A DNA stretch of 64,000 bases from an uncultured Bacillota bacterium. Lineage in GTDB: Bacteria; Bacillota_I; Bacilli_A; RF39; UBA660. Shown here piece by piece: positions 35,877 to 45,221 of the stretch. The translations under genes were made by a program, and so were the position numbers. The notes beneath the pieces are model-generated. The model was not told the origin of the DNA. It did not search any database and was given only the letters and a program-made list of their open reading frames with translations. The stretch spans positions 26,978-90,977 of the forward strand of contig CAJLEF010000006.1 in NCBI GenBank assembly GCA_905205665.1, written 5' to 3'. Position 1 is the stretch's first letter. Every line of letters starts with the position of its first letter.

Positions 35877-36704
35877 TTACTTTTTATTATTTTTCCAAAT
35901 TTTAACATCATCCCCATTAATAGCAATTCCTATCGTTAAAATGTAAGATATAATATAAAACCAAATCATAAGAACAACAAAATGAGATAACCCACCATAT
36001 AAAACGTCATAATGGGCCATGTTATTAACATATGCTGAATAAATCGAAGTACTAATTACAAGTCCAAATGTCGTAAATAAAGAACCTTTGGTAGTACAAG
36101 TACTTGGAACAACATCATCGGGTGCCATTGTATAAACAACTTTAATAAGGAAAAAGATTAATAACCATGACAGTGGTGTTTTCGATAAATGAATCGTAAA
36201 GGAAAAAATATTTGTCAAGGTATCATTGAAATTAATAAATTCAATTAATTCGATTAATTTATCACCAAAAACAGGAATTAAAAGTAAGAAAACAACGATA
36301 ACAATTAAGATAATGGTCATCATAAGTCCTTTTATTTTACGATGAACAAAATTTGTGTTTTCAATTCCATATAATTGATTAGAGGTAACTATAAGAGAAC
36401 TTGCTCCACCTGAAGCTGCATATAAAGCAACTAAAAGAGGAACTAGTAAACTGGGATTTAATTGAATATCATTAATAATGGGAACAATTAACTTTGCTAC
36501 TTCACTGCCAAAAGCCTTGGTTAAAAAATTAGTTAAAAAATTAACGGAAACATTAAATATAGAGGCAAAATAAATAATTAATGTAATAGTTGGTACAACA
36601 GCTAAAAGAAGAAAAAAAGCTAATTGACCTGGTAAAATAAGCATATCATTACGAGATAACATCCCGAATATTCTTTTTCCAAAATCACTTAACTTTTTTT
36701 TCAT
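35877..36704 (-). CDS. YihY/BrkB family membrane protein
   Basis: A 275-residue integral membrane protein with six predicted helices, matching the YihY/virulence factor BrkB family (once misnamed RNase BN). Conserved cues are RNDMLILPGQLAFFLLLAVVP at the start, AASGGASSLI in helix 3, and the PDDVVP region before the last helices. Role uncertain; transport or envelope maintenance has been suggested. Its ATG overlaps the sensor gene stop by 4 bases. Confidence 0.85.
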   Translation of the reverse strand: MKKKLSDFGKRIFGMLSRNDMLILPGQLAFFLLLAVVPTITLIIYFASIFNVSVNFLTNFLTKAFGSEVAKLIVPIINDIQLNPSLLVPLLVALYAASGGASSLIVTSNQLYGIENTNFVHRKIKGLMMTIILIVIVVFLLLIPVFGDKLIELIEFINFNDTLTNIFSFTIHLSKTPLSWLLIFFLIKVVYTMAPDDVVPSTCTTKGSLFTTFGLVISTSIYSAYVNNMAHYDVLYGGLSHFVVLMIWFYIISYILTIGIAINGDDVKIWKNNKK

Positions 36705-38704
36705 TTTGTATCTTTTCCTTTTTGATTTTTGATATCTTCAACGCATTCATTAATCGCGTCTTCTATTGATTTTAAATCATTTTCAATCATACTATAAGTA
36801 ATACATACCCCATAGTTATAAGGTAAATTATTTAATTCTTTACTTAACTTATGAATATAACTTGTAATTTGTTTTTGATTATAACCGATAGAATATATCA
36901 TAAATTCATTACCGTTTGTTCTAATAATATCGGTATTATCTAATTGTGTTTTAATAAGACTATTCGCAGCACTTTTAATTTGATTATCCCCTTCTTCATA
37001 GCCTAACGTATCATTGATTTCTTGAATTTTTTTCAAATCAATCATAATAACACATTGAGGATAAAGGGTATTTTTATTCCAATTAGGCATATTTTCATTT
37101 AAATAATTTCTATTTTTTAAAGAGGTTAATTGGTCAACAAATTTTAATTTATCTTCTTTTTTTATTTTCTTTTGCATTCTTACTTTTTTACTAGAACGGT
37201 AAATAATAAATAAGATAACTAGAATAACTAGAACACTATATAATAAATATTTAGCTAAGCTATTAACGAATGCACCTTTAGATTCTGTAACAGAAGCAGA
37301 ATACATTCCTTTTTCTACCATAAGATTATTATCCACATAACTTATGTATTTTGTCATTAATAAGTTAAAATCTTCACTTTGAGTAGACTTCATAGAATAG
37401 TTTACATTTAAATAACTATGATAACGACTTGTGTAATTTTTTAAAGTACTTTTTTCTAAATACTTACCCACTAAAGAATCAATAATAATGATGTTTTTTT
37501 CATCCTTTAAAACTTTATCTAATTTATCTTTTTCATAAGTTTCTATTTTTAACCCCTGAATTTTACTTAAATTTTGTTGTAATAAGGAGTTATTTTCAAC
37601 ATAAAGAGTAATATCTTTTAATGAGTTGAAAGAATGAATAAGGGTATCATTCAAAGAAGAAGCATAAACATCATAGAAAAGTGGTAAATTCGTTTCAACA
37701 ATAGAGCCATTTGTTAGAGATGTATTATAATTAAAGTAAAGATTAATGTTATTAATATCTTTATTCATTTTTTTCAAAGAAGCATATTTAACATATTCAA
37801 TGTCCGCTCCGGAAAACTTAGCAAAGTCTTTAATATAGCAAGCTAAAATACCACCAAAATTCCCATCACCATAAACTTCATATGGAGCATTATTTACAAA
37901 ACCATAACGAATAGTTTGTTTTTTTATTTCATCAATAGAAGCATCTGTAATACTTAAAGCGTCTTGAAAAACACTTCTTTCTCCTGCAAAGATTTCATCT
38001 TCTAAACTTTTTTTAGACCAACTATGAAAATACTTAGTCATAATTTGAAATAAAGTAGATGAGGTACTATCAGTCGCATAGAAATATCTTTTTAAATCAC
38101 TTAAATGATAACTAATATTAAAGTTATTTTTTAAAATTTCATCAACATATTCCATTCTAGGAACAATAATATAAGAAATTGTACCATTATTTAAAGCATT
38201 TTTTAAATCACTAAAATTTGAAAAGTTCGTAAAACTAACTGCTTGATTATTAAAATAATTTTTAACAGTTTTTTCTGTAAAATTTAAAATACCAATTTTT
38301 TGATTTGTTAAAGAATCTAAATTAATAAATTCACTTTTTTTAGAAACCACAATGTAATGATCTTCATAAAAATTTAATGCATTTTCGTTTTTGGTGTCCG
38401 TAACAACAAAAGAAATATTATTTTCTTGTTCATTTTTACTAACCATAACATTATTTATTTTAAGATTATATTCATCTTTAAAATCTTGTAAAAAGTCGTA
38501 AAAAACACCTTTACCTAATTTACCAAAAATATTGGTATCATTAATAACATTAATATTTAAAATAGAGTTGGCATTATTTGTTATCCAAGACTTTTCAGTT
38601 GATGATAATTTATACTGGTCATTTTTAAAAATTAAAATTCCTAAAACAACAATTAAAATAACGATGATAGCTGTTATGAAGATTTTAAACTTGTTCTTTT
38701 TCAT
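36701..38704 (-). CDS. Membrane sensor with two solute-binding domains and a degenerate GGDEF domain
   Basis: A 667-residue receptor: N-terminal membrane anchor (residues 5-28), two successive extracellular SBP_bac_3-like modules (for example NQKIGILNF, TIRYGFVNNAPYEVYGDGNFGG), a second membrane helix near 500, and a cytoplasmic GGDEF-like domain (LKFVDQLTSLKNRNYLNEN). The signature is RTNGNEFMIY in place of RxGGDEFxxL, so cyclic-di-GMP synthesis is doubtful, though the metal aspartate in IMIDLKKI is kept. The ATG follows GAGGA, within the end of the upstream gene. Confidence 0.8.
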   Translation of the reverse strand: MKKNKFKIFITAIIVILIVVLGILIFKNDQYKLSSTEKSWITNNANSILNINVINDTNIFGKLGKGVFYDFLQDFKDEYNLKINNVMVSKNEQENNISFVVTDTKNENALNFYEDHYIVVSKKSEFINLDSLTNQKIGILNFTEKTVKNYFNNQAVSFTNFSNFSDLKNALNNGTISYIIVPRMEYVDEILKNNFNISYHLSDLKRYFYATDSTSSTLFQIMTKYFHSWSKKSLEDEIFAGERSVFQDALSITDASIDEIKKQTIRYGFVNNAPYEVYGDGNFGGILACYIKDFAKFSGADIEYVKYASLKKMNKDINNINLYFNYNTSLTNGSIVETNLPLFYDVYASSLNDTLIHSFNSLKDITLYVENNSLLQQNLSKIQGLKIETYEKDKLDKVLKDEKNIIIIDSLVGKYLEKSTLKNYTSRYHSYLNVNYSMKSTQSEDFNLLMTKYISYVDNNLMVEKGMYSASVTESKGAFVNSLAKYLLYSVLVILVILFIIYRSSKKVRMQKKIKKEDKLKFVDQLTSLKNRNYLNENMPNWNKNTLYPQCVIMIDLKKIQEINDTLGYEEGDNQIKSAANSLIKTQLDNTDIIRTNGNEFMIYSIGYNQKQITSYIHKLSKELNNLPYNYGVCITYSMIENDLKSIEDAINECVEDIKNQKGKDTK

Positions 38705-38705
38705 A

Positions 38706-39206
38706 TTATTCCTCTTTACTTTGAATTTCTTTTGTTGTGACACTACCCCAAATAATTTGTTTTTGAGCTTCGCCAATATTTTTTGCACCCATTACAATGA
38801 ATCCAGTAGCGCTTTCAGTTGCATTACTAATTAAAGTATAATGAATGTCATAATTATTTAAATACTTATCAGATATAACCTCTAAAGTTGAAGAGGCAAT
38901 TTCCTTAGCTCTATCCGCGGTAACATTTGTAAAAGTAGCACGAATATAAATAATTTTACCTTGAGAATGAATACTAACGTCACTAACACTTTCATTTTCT
39001 TTAAATTTACTGATGATAGCCTCCTTATCGGCTTCTTCTAAAGGAATTTTTTCAATACTTTCTAGTCTATCCCCATAGTTACCTGTTCCATTACCCACAA
39101 AGTAACGAACAATGACAACAGACATTAAAATTAAACATACTAAAACGATTGTCGTCAAAACAAATAAGACACGATTTCTATCCCATAACTCTTTTATTTT
39201 TTTCAT
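38706..39206 (-). CDS. Membrane-anchored hypothetical protein
   Basis: A 166-residue protein with an N-terminal membrane helix (about residues 14-36) and an extracellular alpha/beta domain of about 125 residues that I do not recognise. The pattern KENESVSDVSIHSQGKIIYI with later TADRAKEIASS suggests a small sheet-helix fold. It is the first gene of a three-gene operon with the sensor and the YihY-family protein, one base apart, so a shared envelope function is plausible. Confidence 0.65.
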   Translation of the reverse strand: MKKIKELWDRNRVLFVLTTIVLVCLILMSVVIVRYFVGNGTGNYGDRLESIEKIPLEEADKEAIISKFKENESVSDVSIHSQGKIIYIRATFTNVTADRAKEIASSTLEVISDKYLNNYDIHYTLISNATESATGFIVMGAKNIGEAQKQIIWGSVTTKEIQSKEE

Positions 39207-39263
39207 TTATTTCACCAACTTTTGTATACTTATTATATCGTAAATCATTTTATTTTTAAAGAG

Positions 39264-39290
39264 AAAAAAAACTCCACCAAAAAGTGAAGA
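39264..39290 (-). terminator. Terminator of typA
   Basis: Minus-strand stem CTTCAC/GTGGAG with a 5-6 base T-rich loop, then TTTTTTT. Confidence 0.75.
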
Positions 39291-39311
39291 TTTTTCTTAT
39301 ATTTATTTAAA

Positions 39312-41114
39312 TTAGCGATTATTTCTAAAACGCATTTTAGGGTCTAAAATAGCTTTTCTTAAACGAATATCATCAGGAGTTACCTCGACATATTCATCAC
39401 TTTCAATAAATTCTAATGCTTCTTCTAATGTAAAAATACGTGGTGGTACAAGAGCAATCGCGTCATCACTTGCTTTACTTCTCGTATTAGACATTTCTTT
39501 ATTTTTACAAGGGTTAACATCTAAGTCGTTATCGCGGTTATGAATACCAATAATCATACCTACGTAAACATCTTTAGCAGGTCCTACAATAAGAGTTCCA
39601 CGGTCTTGTAAGTTATATAAAGAGTAACCTAAAGTTTTGCCATTTTCCATGGATACAAGAACGCCATTTTTACGACGAATAACATCACCAACATAAGGTT
39701 TGTAATCTTCAAAACTACGAATCATGATACCTTCACCTTTAGTATTGGTAATGAATGCACTACGATATCCAAGGAGTCCTCTAGTTGGAGCAGAAAATTC
39801 TAAGTGTGAATAACCTTCATCTGTCGTACTAACAATTTCTAAAGTAGCTTTTCTTTCTTGTAAGTCATTAATAACAGTACCTTGATATTCAGATGGGCAA
39901 TTGATAATAACTCTTTCAAATGGTTCATATTTCTTGCCATCACGTTCTTCTAATAAAACTTCTGGTTTTGAAACGCAAAGTTCGTAGCCTTCACGGCGCA
40001 TATTTTCAAGTAATATAGATAAGTGTAATTCTCCACGACCACTTACTTTGAAACCATCTGAATTAGGAAGTTCTTCAACAAGTAAACCAACGTTAGTTTC
40101 AAGTTCTCTTTCAAGTCTTTCTCTTAAATGACGAGATGTTAAAAATTTACCACTTTTACCCACGAAAGGTCCATTATTAACTAAGAAATTCATAGACAAA
40201 GTTGGTTTTTCAATATGAATTGGAGGAAGAGGTTCAATATGGTCTTTTAAACAAATAGTGTCACCAATACTGATATCAGGACAACCTGCAATGGTAACAA
40301 TATCGCCAAAGTAAGCTTTTTCTTTTTCTACTCTTTTGATACCTTCTGTGACATATAACTTAGAAACCCTGAAAGATTCTACTTTTCCATCATTACGAGC
40401 AAGTGAAACCATCTCGCCATTTTTAATAGAGCCTTTTGAAATTCTACCAATACCTAAACGTCCTAAGAAATTATCATAATCAAGATTACTTACTTGAAGT
40501 TGTAATGGATCATTTTCATCACCTTTATAAGCAGGAACTTGTTTTAAAATAGTTTCTAGTAATGGTTCTACTGTGTCTTCCATTTTATCAGGTGAGAAAC
40601 CAATTTTTCCGTCTTTAGCAATGCCATAAACAATTGGGAAATCTAATTGTTCATCAGTAGCATTTAATTCCATAAATAAATTAAAGGTCATATCAACAAC
40701 TTCAGTTGGACGAGCATCTTTCTTATCAATCTTATTAATAAATAAAATTGGTCGTAAATTTTGCTCTAAGGCTTTTTTCAAAACAAATCTTGTTTGAGGC
40801 ATTGGTCCTTCTTTTGAGTCCACGATTAAAACAACGGTATCTACTGTTTTAATAACACGTTCTACCTCACTCGAAAAATCAGCATGGCCTGGTGTATCTA
40901 CGATATTAATCTTATAGTCTTTATATTTAATGGAACAGTTTTTAGAGTAAATAGTAATTCCTCTTTCTTTTTCAATAGAATCACTATCCATGATAAGTTC
41001 GCCAACTTCTTCATGGGCTTTAAAAACGCCATTTTGTTTTAGTAATGCATCAACAAGAGTACTTTTTCCCGCATCTACATGGGCAACAACTGCTATATTA
41101 ATAATTTTATCCAT
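39312..41114 (-). CDS. typA: Translational GTPase TypA/BipA
   Basis: Ribosome-binding GTPase involved in 50S assembly and stress adaptation. The 600-residue protein has G1 AHVDAGKSTL near residue 11, RGITIYSKNCSI (switch I), DTPGHADF (G3), NKIDKKDARP (G4), then domain II, EF-G-like domains III and V, and the family C-terminus ending MRFRNNR. The MDKIIN start is used because an upstream ATG falls on the AAGGGG ribosome site. Monocistronic. Confidence 0.97.
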   Translation of the reverse strand: MDKIINIAVVAHVDAGKSTLVDALLKQNGVFKAHEEVGELIMDSDSIEKERGITIYSKNCSIKYKDYKINIVDTPGHADFSSEVERVIKTVDTVVLIVDSKEGPMPQTRFVLKKALEQNLRPILFINKIDKKDARPTEVVDMTFNLFMELNATDEQLDFPIVYGIAKDGKIGFSPDKMEDTVEPLLETILKQVPAYKGDENDPLQLQVSNLDYDNFLGRLGIGRISKGSIKNGEMVSLARNDGKVESFRVSKLYVTEGIKRVEKEKAYFGDIVTIAGCPDISIGDTICLKDHIEPLPPIHIEKPTLSMNFLVNNGPFVGKSGKFLTSRHLRERLERELETNVGLLVEELPNSDGFKVSGRGELHLSILLENMRREGYELCVSKPEVLLEERDGKKYEPFERVIINCPSEYQGTVINDLQERKATLEIVSTTDEGYSHLEFSAPTRGLLGYRSAFITNTKGEGIMIRSFEDYKPYVGDVIRRKNGVLVSMENGKTLGYSLYNLQDRGTLIVGPAKDVYVGMIIGIHNRDNDLDVNPCKNKEMSNTRSKASDDAIALVPPRIFTLEEALEFIESDEYVEVTPDDIRLRKAILDPKMRFRNNR

Positions 41115-41191
41115 TAAACTCATCCCCTTCAAAATGAATACTTAATAGAGTTTACAACAAAACACGTCTTTTTGCAAGAAAAAAAGAGTGG

Positions 41192-41782
41192 CTACTTACT
41201 CTCCTTAAGTGAAACTGCTTCAAGTTCTTTTCCTTCAATTTTAACTCTTTTTTTATTTTTCAAATTACTGAACCATTTATTAAAAATATTCATAAAGAAC
41301 ATTAAAGCCACAACTATATAAACAATTTCTAAAATAAAATGACCGATTTCTAATAAAATTGGTTGGTTAAAGGATAGTAATAAATCATCACCAATGTTTT
41401 GAATAAACAAAAAAGGAATCTTTAATAAGCAAATAAAGGCGATTAAAACAAGAAGGTCTAATATAATTTTAGCGTTTTCTTTCATATCATTTTTAGCCAT
41501 CACATCCACTAGGTTGTGAATGGAAGTAAATAGTCGTTCAAATTCTTTATATAAAAATTTATGATTTGATATTTTTGCTTTATCAATACCTCTTTTTTCT
41601 AAGATGTTATCCACAATAAAATCAAGATTACCAAAAGATAAAACAATTTCTTCTTCGTTCATACCATTTTCTAATTCTCTATTTAAGGTGTTTTCATAGT
41701 TTTTCATTTCCTCATCAAAGGCTTTTGGTGTTAAAATATCTAATTTGTTTTTTAATTGTTTTTTAAATTCATTAAATTTCAT
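41192..41782 (-). CDS. HAAS/DUF1700-like domain membrane protein
   Basis: A 196-residue protein. The N-terminal 60 residues resemble the HAAS (DUF1700) signalling domain: MKFNEFKKQLKNKLDIL, then a helix and NGMNEEEIVLSFGNLDFIVDNIL with the E-E-x-V-x-x-x-G pattern. Two membrane helices follow (about residues 105-125 and 150-170) and a basic tail. HAAS proteins often work with PadR regulators, but none is adjacent. It overlaps the upstream 563-residue gene by 4 bases. Confidence 0.65.
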   Translation of the reverse strand: MKFNEFKKQLKNKLDILTPKAFDEEMKNYENTLNRELENGMNEEEIVLSFGNLDFIVDNILEKRGIDKAKISNHKFLYKEFERLFTSIHNLVDVMAKNDMKENAKIILDLLVLIAFICLLKIPFLFIQNIGDDLLLSFNQPILLEIGHFILEIVYIVVALMFFMNIFNKWFSNLKNKKRVKIEGKELEAVSLKESK

Positions 41783-43470
41783 ATTTCATTTCCTCTTTCT
41801 ATTGTAATATTTCGATACATTAAAATTTTCTTACTTTTAAAATCATCAGCTTGCAAATAATCTTCTTTCATTTCTTTAACCATTTCATATTGTACTACTT
41901 TTAACATGTCATCATTGTCTTTTTTTATAACTAAATTACTTAAATCAATTAAAAATAAGGACCGTTCAGAAGCAAGAATTAAATTCCCGTCATTGTAAAT
42001 ATCTTCTTTTAACTCACACGGTATAAAATAAGTAGACACGCCTTTTTTTAAATTACAAACATATGTCACTTCATCACCATTTGTTAAAACAGGAGCTTGT
42101 GCTTTTTTTGAAGAGGCTTTAATCACTTTATCGGATGTCATAATTTTATTATCAATAAAGAAAACATTTAAGTTGCCAATAAGAGGATAAGAAATAATAC
42201 TATTAATTTTTTTCATATATTTTTTAATTGTTAAAGCACATTTATTTTCACTCGTAAAATCGATATCTTGAAAATATTTCACTCTTACCATCACATTATT
42301 TGGATTTCTTAACATGTTAAAAAATTCGGAAATACGATTGGTCTTTATCACATTTAATAAATAAGAATAGCCCACTAAAAAATCTTGTTCTTCTTTACTT
42401 CTGTTTTGATAATCACTTTCTACTTCCTCCATGATTTCTTCAAAAGAATATTCTTCTTTTTCTTCACTCGTATAAGTCATCTCTTCAAATTTAATATTAT
42501 CAAACTCTGCTAAAAAATCACCTACGGTACGCATGTCTAAATCAGGTATCATAGCATATTTTTCTACGATTCTTTTTTCTTCATTTTCTTTATAATGTTC
42601 ATAAGTAACAATGCTTTTTAAAGTGCTTTTTTCTTCTATATCTTGTAATTCCTTTAGCAATTTATCTTTTTTATTAAATAAAGATATTTTCTTTTTATAA
42701 CTTTCTAATACTTGTTCTTTTTCTTTGATTTCTTTAATTTGTAATGGCAAACAAATTAATTGGTATTTATTTTTTAAGTATTCTTCATCTACTTCTAATT
42801 CTTTAATAAAATCGGTCAAGTTATAAATTTGTTGTTCTAATTCTTCTTTGGTTAGGTCTTTTTCTAATTCTGAACGTAATTTATTAATTTCTACATCTTT
42901 TAAATCTTCTATAAAAGGTGGCAATGAAGTTTCTTTTTCTTCTTGTTTTTCTTTTAAATAATTTGCTAATTCTTTTTCAAAGGCTTCTTTTTTTGTAATA
43001 TAATTTTGATAAAATTCTTCGTAGTTTTTTCTTGTTTCTATTTGAAGTTTTCTTTTAATATCCAAGATTTGCATAAGAATATTAACTGTTCTACGTAATT
43101 TTTTAATATAATTTTTTTCTTTTAAAACCGTTTCTTTTTTATTTTGAGCAATATCTTGTAATTCTTGATAATTTTTTTCTTTTCCTTGATAGATAAATTT
43201 AGGATTAGCCATAATTTCTTTATAATTTTCTAAACAAATTTTAACACGAGTTTTTTGACCATTTTTTTTGTACCAAGAGTATTTATTCAAAAAGTCTTCA
43301 TATTCTTTTAAAGAAAAAGCTTGATATACTCTTGTTAGCATTCCATAAAAAGGGTCTTTAAAAGAATAAACAATACCTAAACCTAGTTCACCATCATATA
43401 AATAAGGGTCTTTTTGATTTAAGCCAAAGCCATATTGTCGTAATAAATTTAATATCATTTCTTTATTCAT
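41779..43470 (-). CDS. Large coiled-coil hypothetical protein
   Basis: A 563-residue cytoplasmic protein of unknown family. Residues about 100-330 are strongly charged and helical with heptad-like Leu/Ile spacing (KRKLQIETRKNYEEFYQNY, ELEQQIYNLTDFIKEL), suggesting a long coiled coil. Flanking segments are globular: an N-terminal GLGIVYSFKDPFYGMLTRVYQ part and a C-terminal beta-rich part (VYCNL-like segment, STYFIPCELKEDIY). Its end overlaps the HAAS-domain gene, so the two form an operon and may interact. Confidence 0.6.
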   Translation of the reverse strand: MNKEMILNLLRQYGFGLNQKDPYLYDGELGLGIVYSFKDPFYGMLTRVYQAFSLKEYEDFLNKYSWYKKNGQKTRVKICLENYKEIMANPKFIYQGKEKNYQELQDIAQNKKETVLKEKNYIKKLRRTVNILMQILDIKRKLQIETRKNYEEFYQNYITKKEAFEKELANYLKEKQEEKETSLPPFIEDLKDVEINKLRSELEKDLTKEELEQQIYNLTDFIKELEVDEEYLKNKYQLICLPLQIKEIKEKEQVLESYKKKISLFNKKDKLLKELQDIEEKSTLKSIVTYEHYKENEEKRIVEKYAMIPDLDMRTVGDFLAEFDNIKFEEMTYTSEEKEEYSFEEIMEEVESDYQNRSKEEQDFLVGYSYLLNVIKTNRISEFFNMLRNPNNVMVRVKYFQDIDFTSENKCALTIKKYMKKINSIISYPLIGNLNVFFIDNKIMTSDKVIKASSKKAQAPVLTNGDEVTYVCNLKKGVSTYFIPCELKEDIYNDGNLILASERSLFLIDLSNLVIKKDNDDMLKVVQYEMVKEMKEDYLQADDFKSKKILMYRNITIERGNEI

Positions 43471-43548
43471 AGCAAACCTCTTTTAACTTTAGTTAATTAT
43501 AACACACCCCAAAATTTTATGCTATAATGTTTCTAGAAAGGAGCCTTA

Positions 43549-44079
43549 ATGAAAGTAACTGTTATCAAAGATGAACCTCAAAAAAACAATATTATTAGTA
43601 GTATTTTCTTACTGATTTTAGGAATTATTTTAACCTTTAATTCTAAAAGTTTAATTGTTTTTATTTTTAATATTTGTGGCTTATTAATTTTTTTATATGG
43701 CATTTATAAGATGTATCATTACTATGCTTTAAAGAAAAAAAGTAATATTATTCACAGTGAACTTTTAAAAAGTGCCATTACAAGTATGGTCGTAGGTATC
43801 TTGGTTATTATTTTATCTAATTTTTTAACCAATGCTATTCAAGTAGTTACCGGTATTTGGCTTATTTTTATTGGTCTTGAAAAATTACAAAACGCTACCA
43901 TATACAAGGGCTTTAGTGAGAAAAAATATTTAAGCGAAATCATTAGCAGTATCATTATTATCCTACTTGCTTTTTACACAATTTTCACAGACAATGTCTT
44001 GTTTATTTTCTTAGGTATTGTTCTCATTATTTATGCGGTATCTGAATTAATAAGTTTATTACTACAAAAAAAGAATTAG
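43549..44079 (+). CDS. DUF308/HdeD-like membrane protein
   Basis: A 176-residue protein with six hydrophobic segments arranged as three pairs, the pattern of the HdeD/DUF308 family: repeated VGILVIILSN and GIWLIFIGLEKL elements around residue 80-115. Family function is poorly known; HdeD is linked to acid stress in Enterobacteria, which cannot be transferred here. AGAAAGGAG precedes the ATG, and a TATAAT lies at 43523-43528. Confidence 0.7.
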   Translation: MKVTVIKDEPQKNNIISSIFLLILGIILTFNSKSLIVFIFNICGLLIFLYGIYKMYHYYALKKKSNIIHSELLKSAITSMVVGILVIILSNFLTNAIQVVTGIWLIFIGLEKLQNATIYKGFSEKKYLSEIISSIIIILLAFYTIFTDNVLFIFLGIVLIIYAVSELISLLLQKKN

Positions 44080-44101
44080 TGATGGATTCATTAATTCTTT
44101 T
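44069..44101. terminator. Bidirectional terminator between the DUF308 gene and ung
   Basis: Stem AAAGAATTA / TAATTCTTT with a 13-base loop and T-rich tail, between convergent genes. Confidence 0.75.
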
Positions 44102-44104
44102 TCT

Positions 44105-44770
44105 TTACTCATGACGAGCCCAGTTAATTTCTTTAAGACCTTTACTTTTCAAAAATTCGTTTGTTCTGGAAAAAGGATGACTTCCAAAGAAACCCGTTCT
44201 AGCCGCGAAAGGACTCGGATGGGGAGATTCAATAATGCAGTGAATTGGATTAGTAATAAATTTTTTCTTTTCTCTTGCAAAATTTCCCCATAAAATGAAT
44301 ACCACTGGTTCTTCTTTTTGATTAACAAGTTCAATAATGTAATCCGTTAGTCTTTCCCAGCCTAAATTTCGATGGGAAGCAGGTTTATCTTTTTCTACGG
44401 TTAAGACAGCATTTAAAAGTAATACACCTTCTTTTGCCCAACCTGTAAGGTCACCATCTTTTTGAGGTGGTATTCCTAAATCATTATAAAGTTCTTTATA
44501 AATATTTTGAAGTGAGGGAGGAATTTTTATTCCTTTTTGGACAGAGAAAGAAAGACCATGAGCTTCATTTTCACCATGATATGGATCTTGACCCATGATA
44601 ACTACTCTGACATCTTTGTAAGGAGTTAATTTTAAAGCATTAAAAATATAGTTACGAGGTGGATAAATGGTTTTACATATATATTCATAATCCACTAAAC
44701 TCATAAAGTTTTTGAATCCTTCACTTTCTTCAATTAATTTTAATTTTTCATCCCAATCGTTACCTATCAT
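44105..44770 (-). CDS. ung: Uracil-DNA glycosylase (family 1)
   Basis: Removes uracil from DNA. The 221-residue protein has the catalytic water-activating motif GQDPYHGENEAHGLSFSV near residue 60, LLLNAVLTV, the uracil-binding FILWGNFARE, and the DNA-intercalation loop ESPHPSPFAAR near 186. Length is normal. It lies downstream of rlmH in the same direction, 13 bases apart. Confidence 0.97.
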   Translation of the reverse strand: MIGNDWDEKLKLIEESEGFKNFMSLVDYEYICKTIYPPRNYIFNALKLTPYKDVRVVIMGQDPYHGENEAHGLSFSVQKGIKIPPSLQNIYKELYNDLGIPPQKDGDLTGWAKEGVLLLNAVLTVEKDKPASHRNLGWERLTDYIIELVNQKEEPVVFILWGNFAREKKKFITNPIHCIIESPHPSPFAARTGFFGSHPFSRTNEFLKSKGLKEINWARHE

Positions 44771-44783
44771 TTTATCATCCTTC

Positions 44784-45221
44784 CTACTTATGATATGTTT
44801 CGTGATTTATTATCTTAAATGCCCGATAAATTTGTTCTAATAATATTCCTCGAAAAAGGCCATGAGGAAAAGTTAATGAAGAAAAAGAAAGAGCAAAATT
44901 ACTTATTTTTTTGATATCTGGATGAAGTCCTAAAGAACTTCCAATAACAAAAGTAATATTAGGGTAATAGATAAAAGTTTTTTCTATTTTAGAAGCAAAG
45001 GCTTCACTTGTTAGTTTTTCACCTTCTATTTCTAAAGTAATGATATAATCTTTGGAACTTATATGTTTTAAAAGACTTCTTTTTTCTTCTTCGATATTTC
45101 CCGTATCTTTTAATTCAATAATTTCTAAAGGGTGATACTTGGAAATTCTTTTTTGATAATCAGCAATTAAATCATTTAAATAAGGTTCTTTTATTTTACC
45201 GAGACATAATATTTTTATCAT
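44784..45221 (-). CDS. rlmH: 23S rRNA pseudouridine1915-N3 methyltransferase
   Basis: SPOUT-fold methyltransferase acting on helix 69 of assembled ribosomes. The 145-residue protein starts MIKILCLGKIKEPY (GGAGG 6 bases upstream) and has FVIGSSLGLH near residue 95, where most family members read GGSLG, and the typical LLEQIYRAFKIINHETYHK end. It is about 10 residues shorter than usual. It overlaps walJ by 26 bases, matching the walJ-rlmH proximity in Bacillus. Confidence 0.95.
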   Translation of the reverse strand: MIKILCLGKIKEPYLNDLIADYQKRISKYHPLEIIELKDTGNIEEEKRSLLKHISSKDYIITLEIEGEKLTSEAFASKIEKTFIYYPNITFVIGSSLGLHPDIKKISNFALSFSSLTFPHGLFRGILLEQIYRAFKIINHETYHK

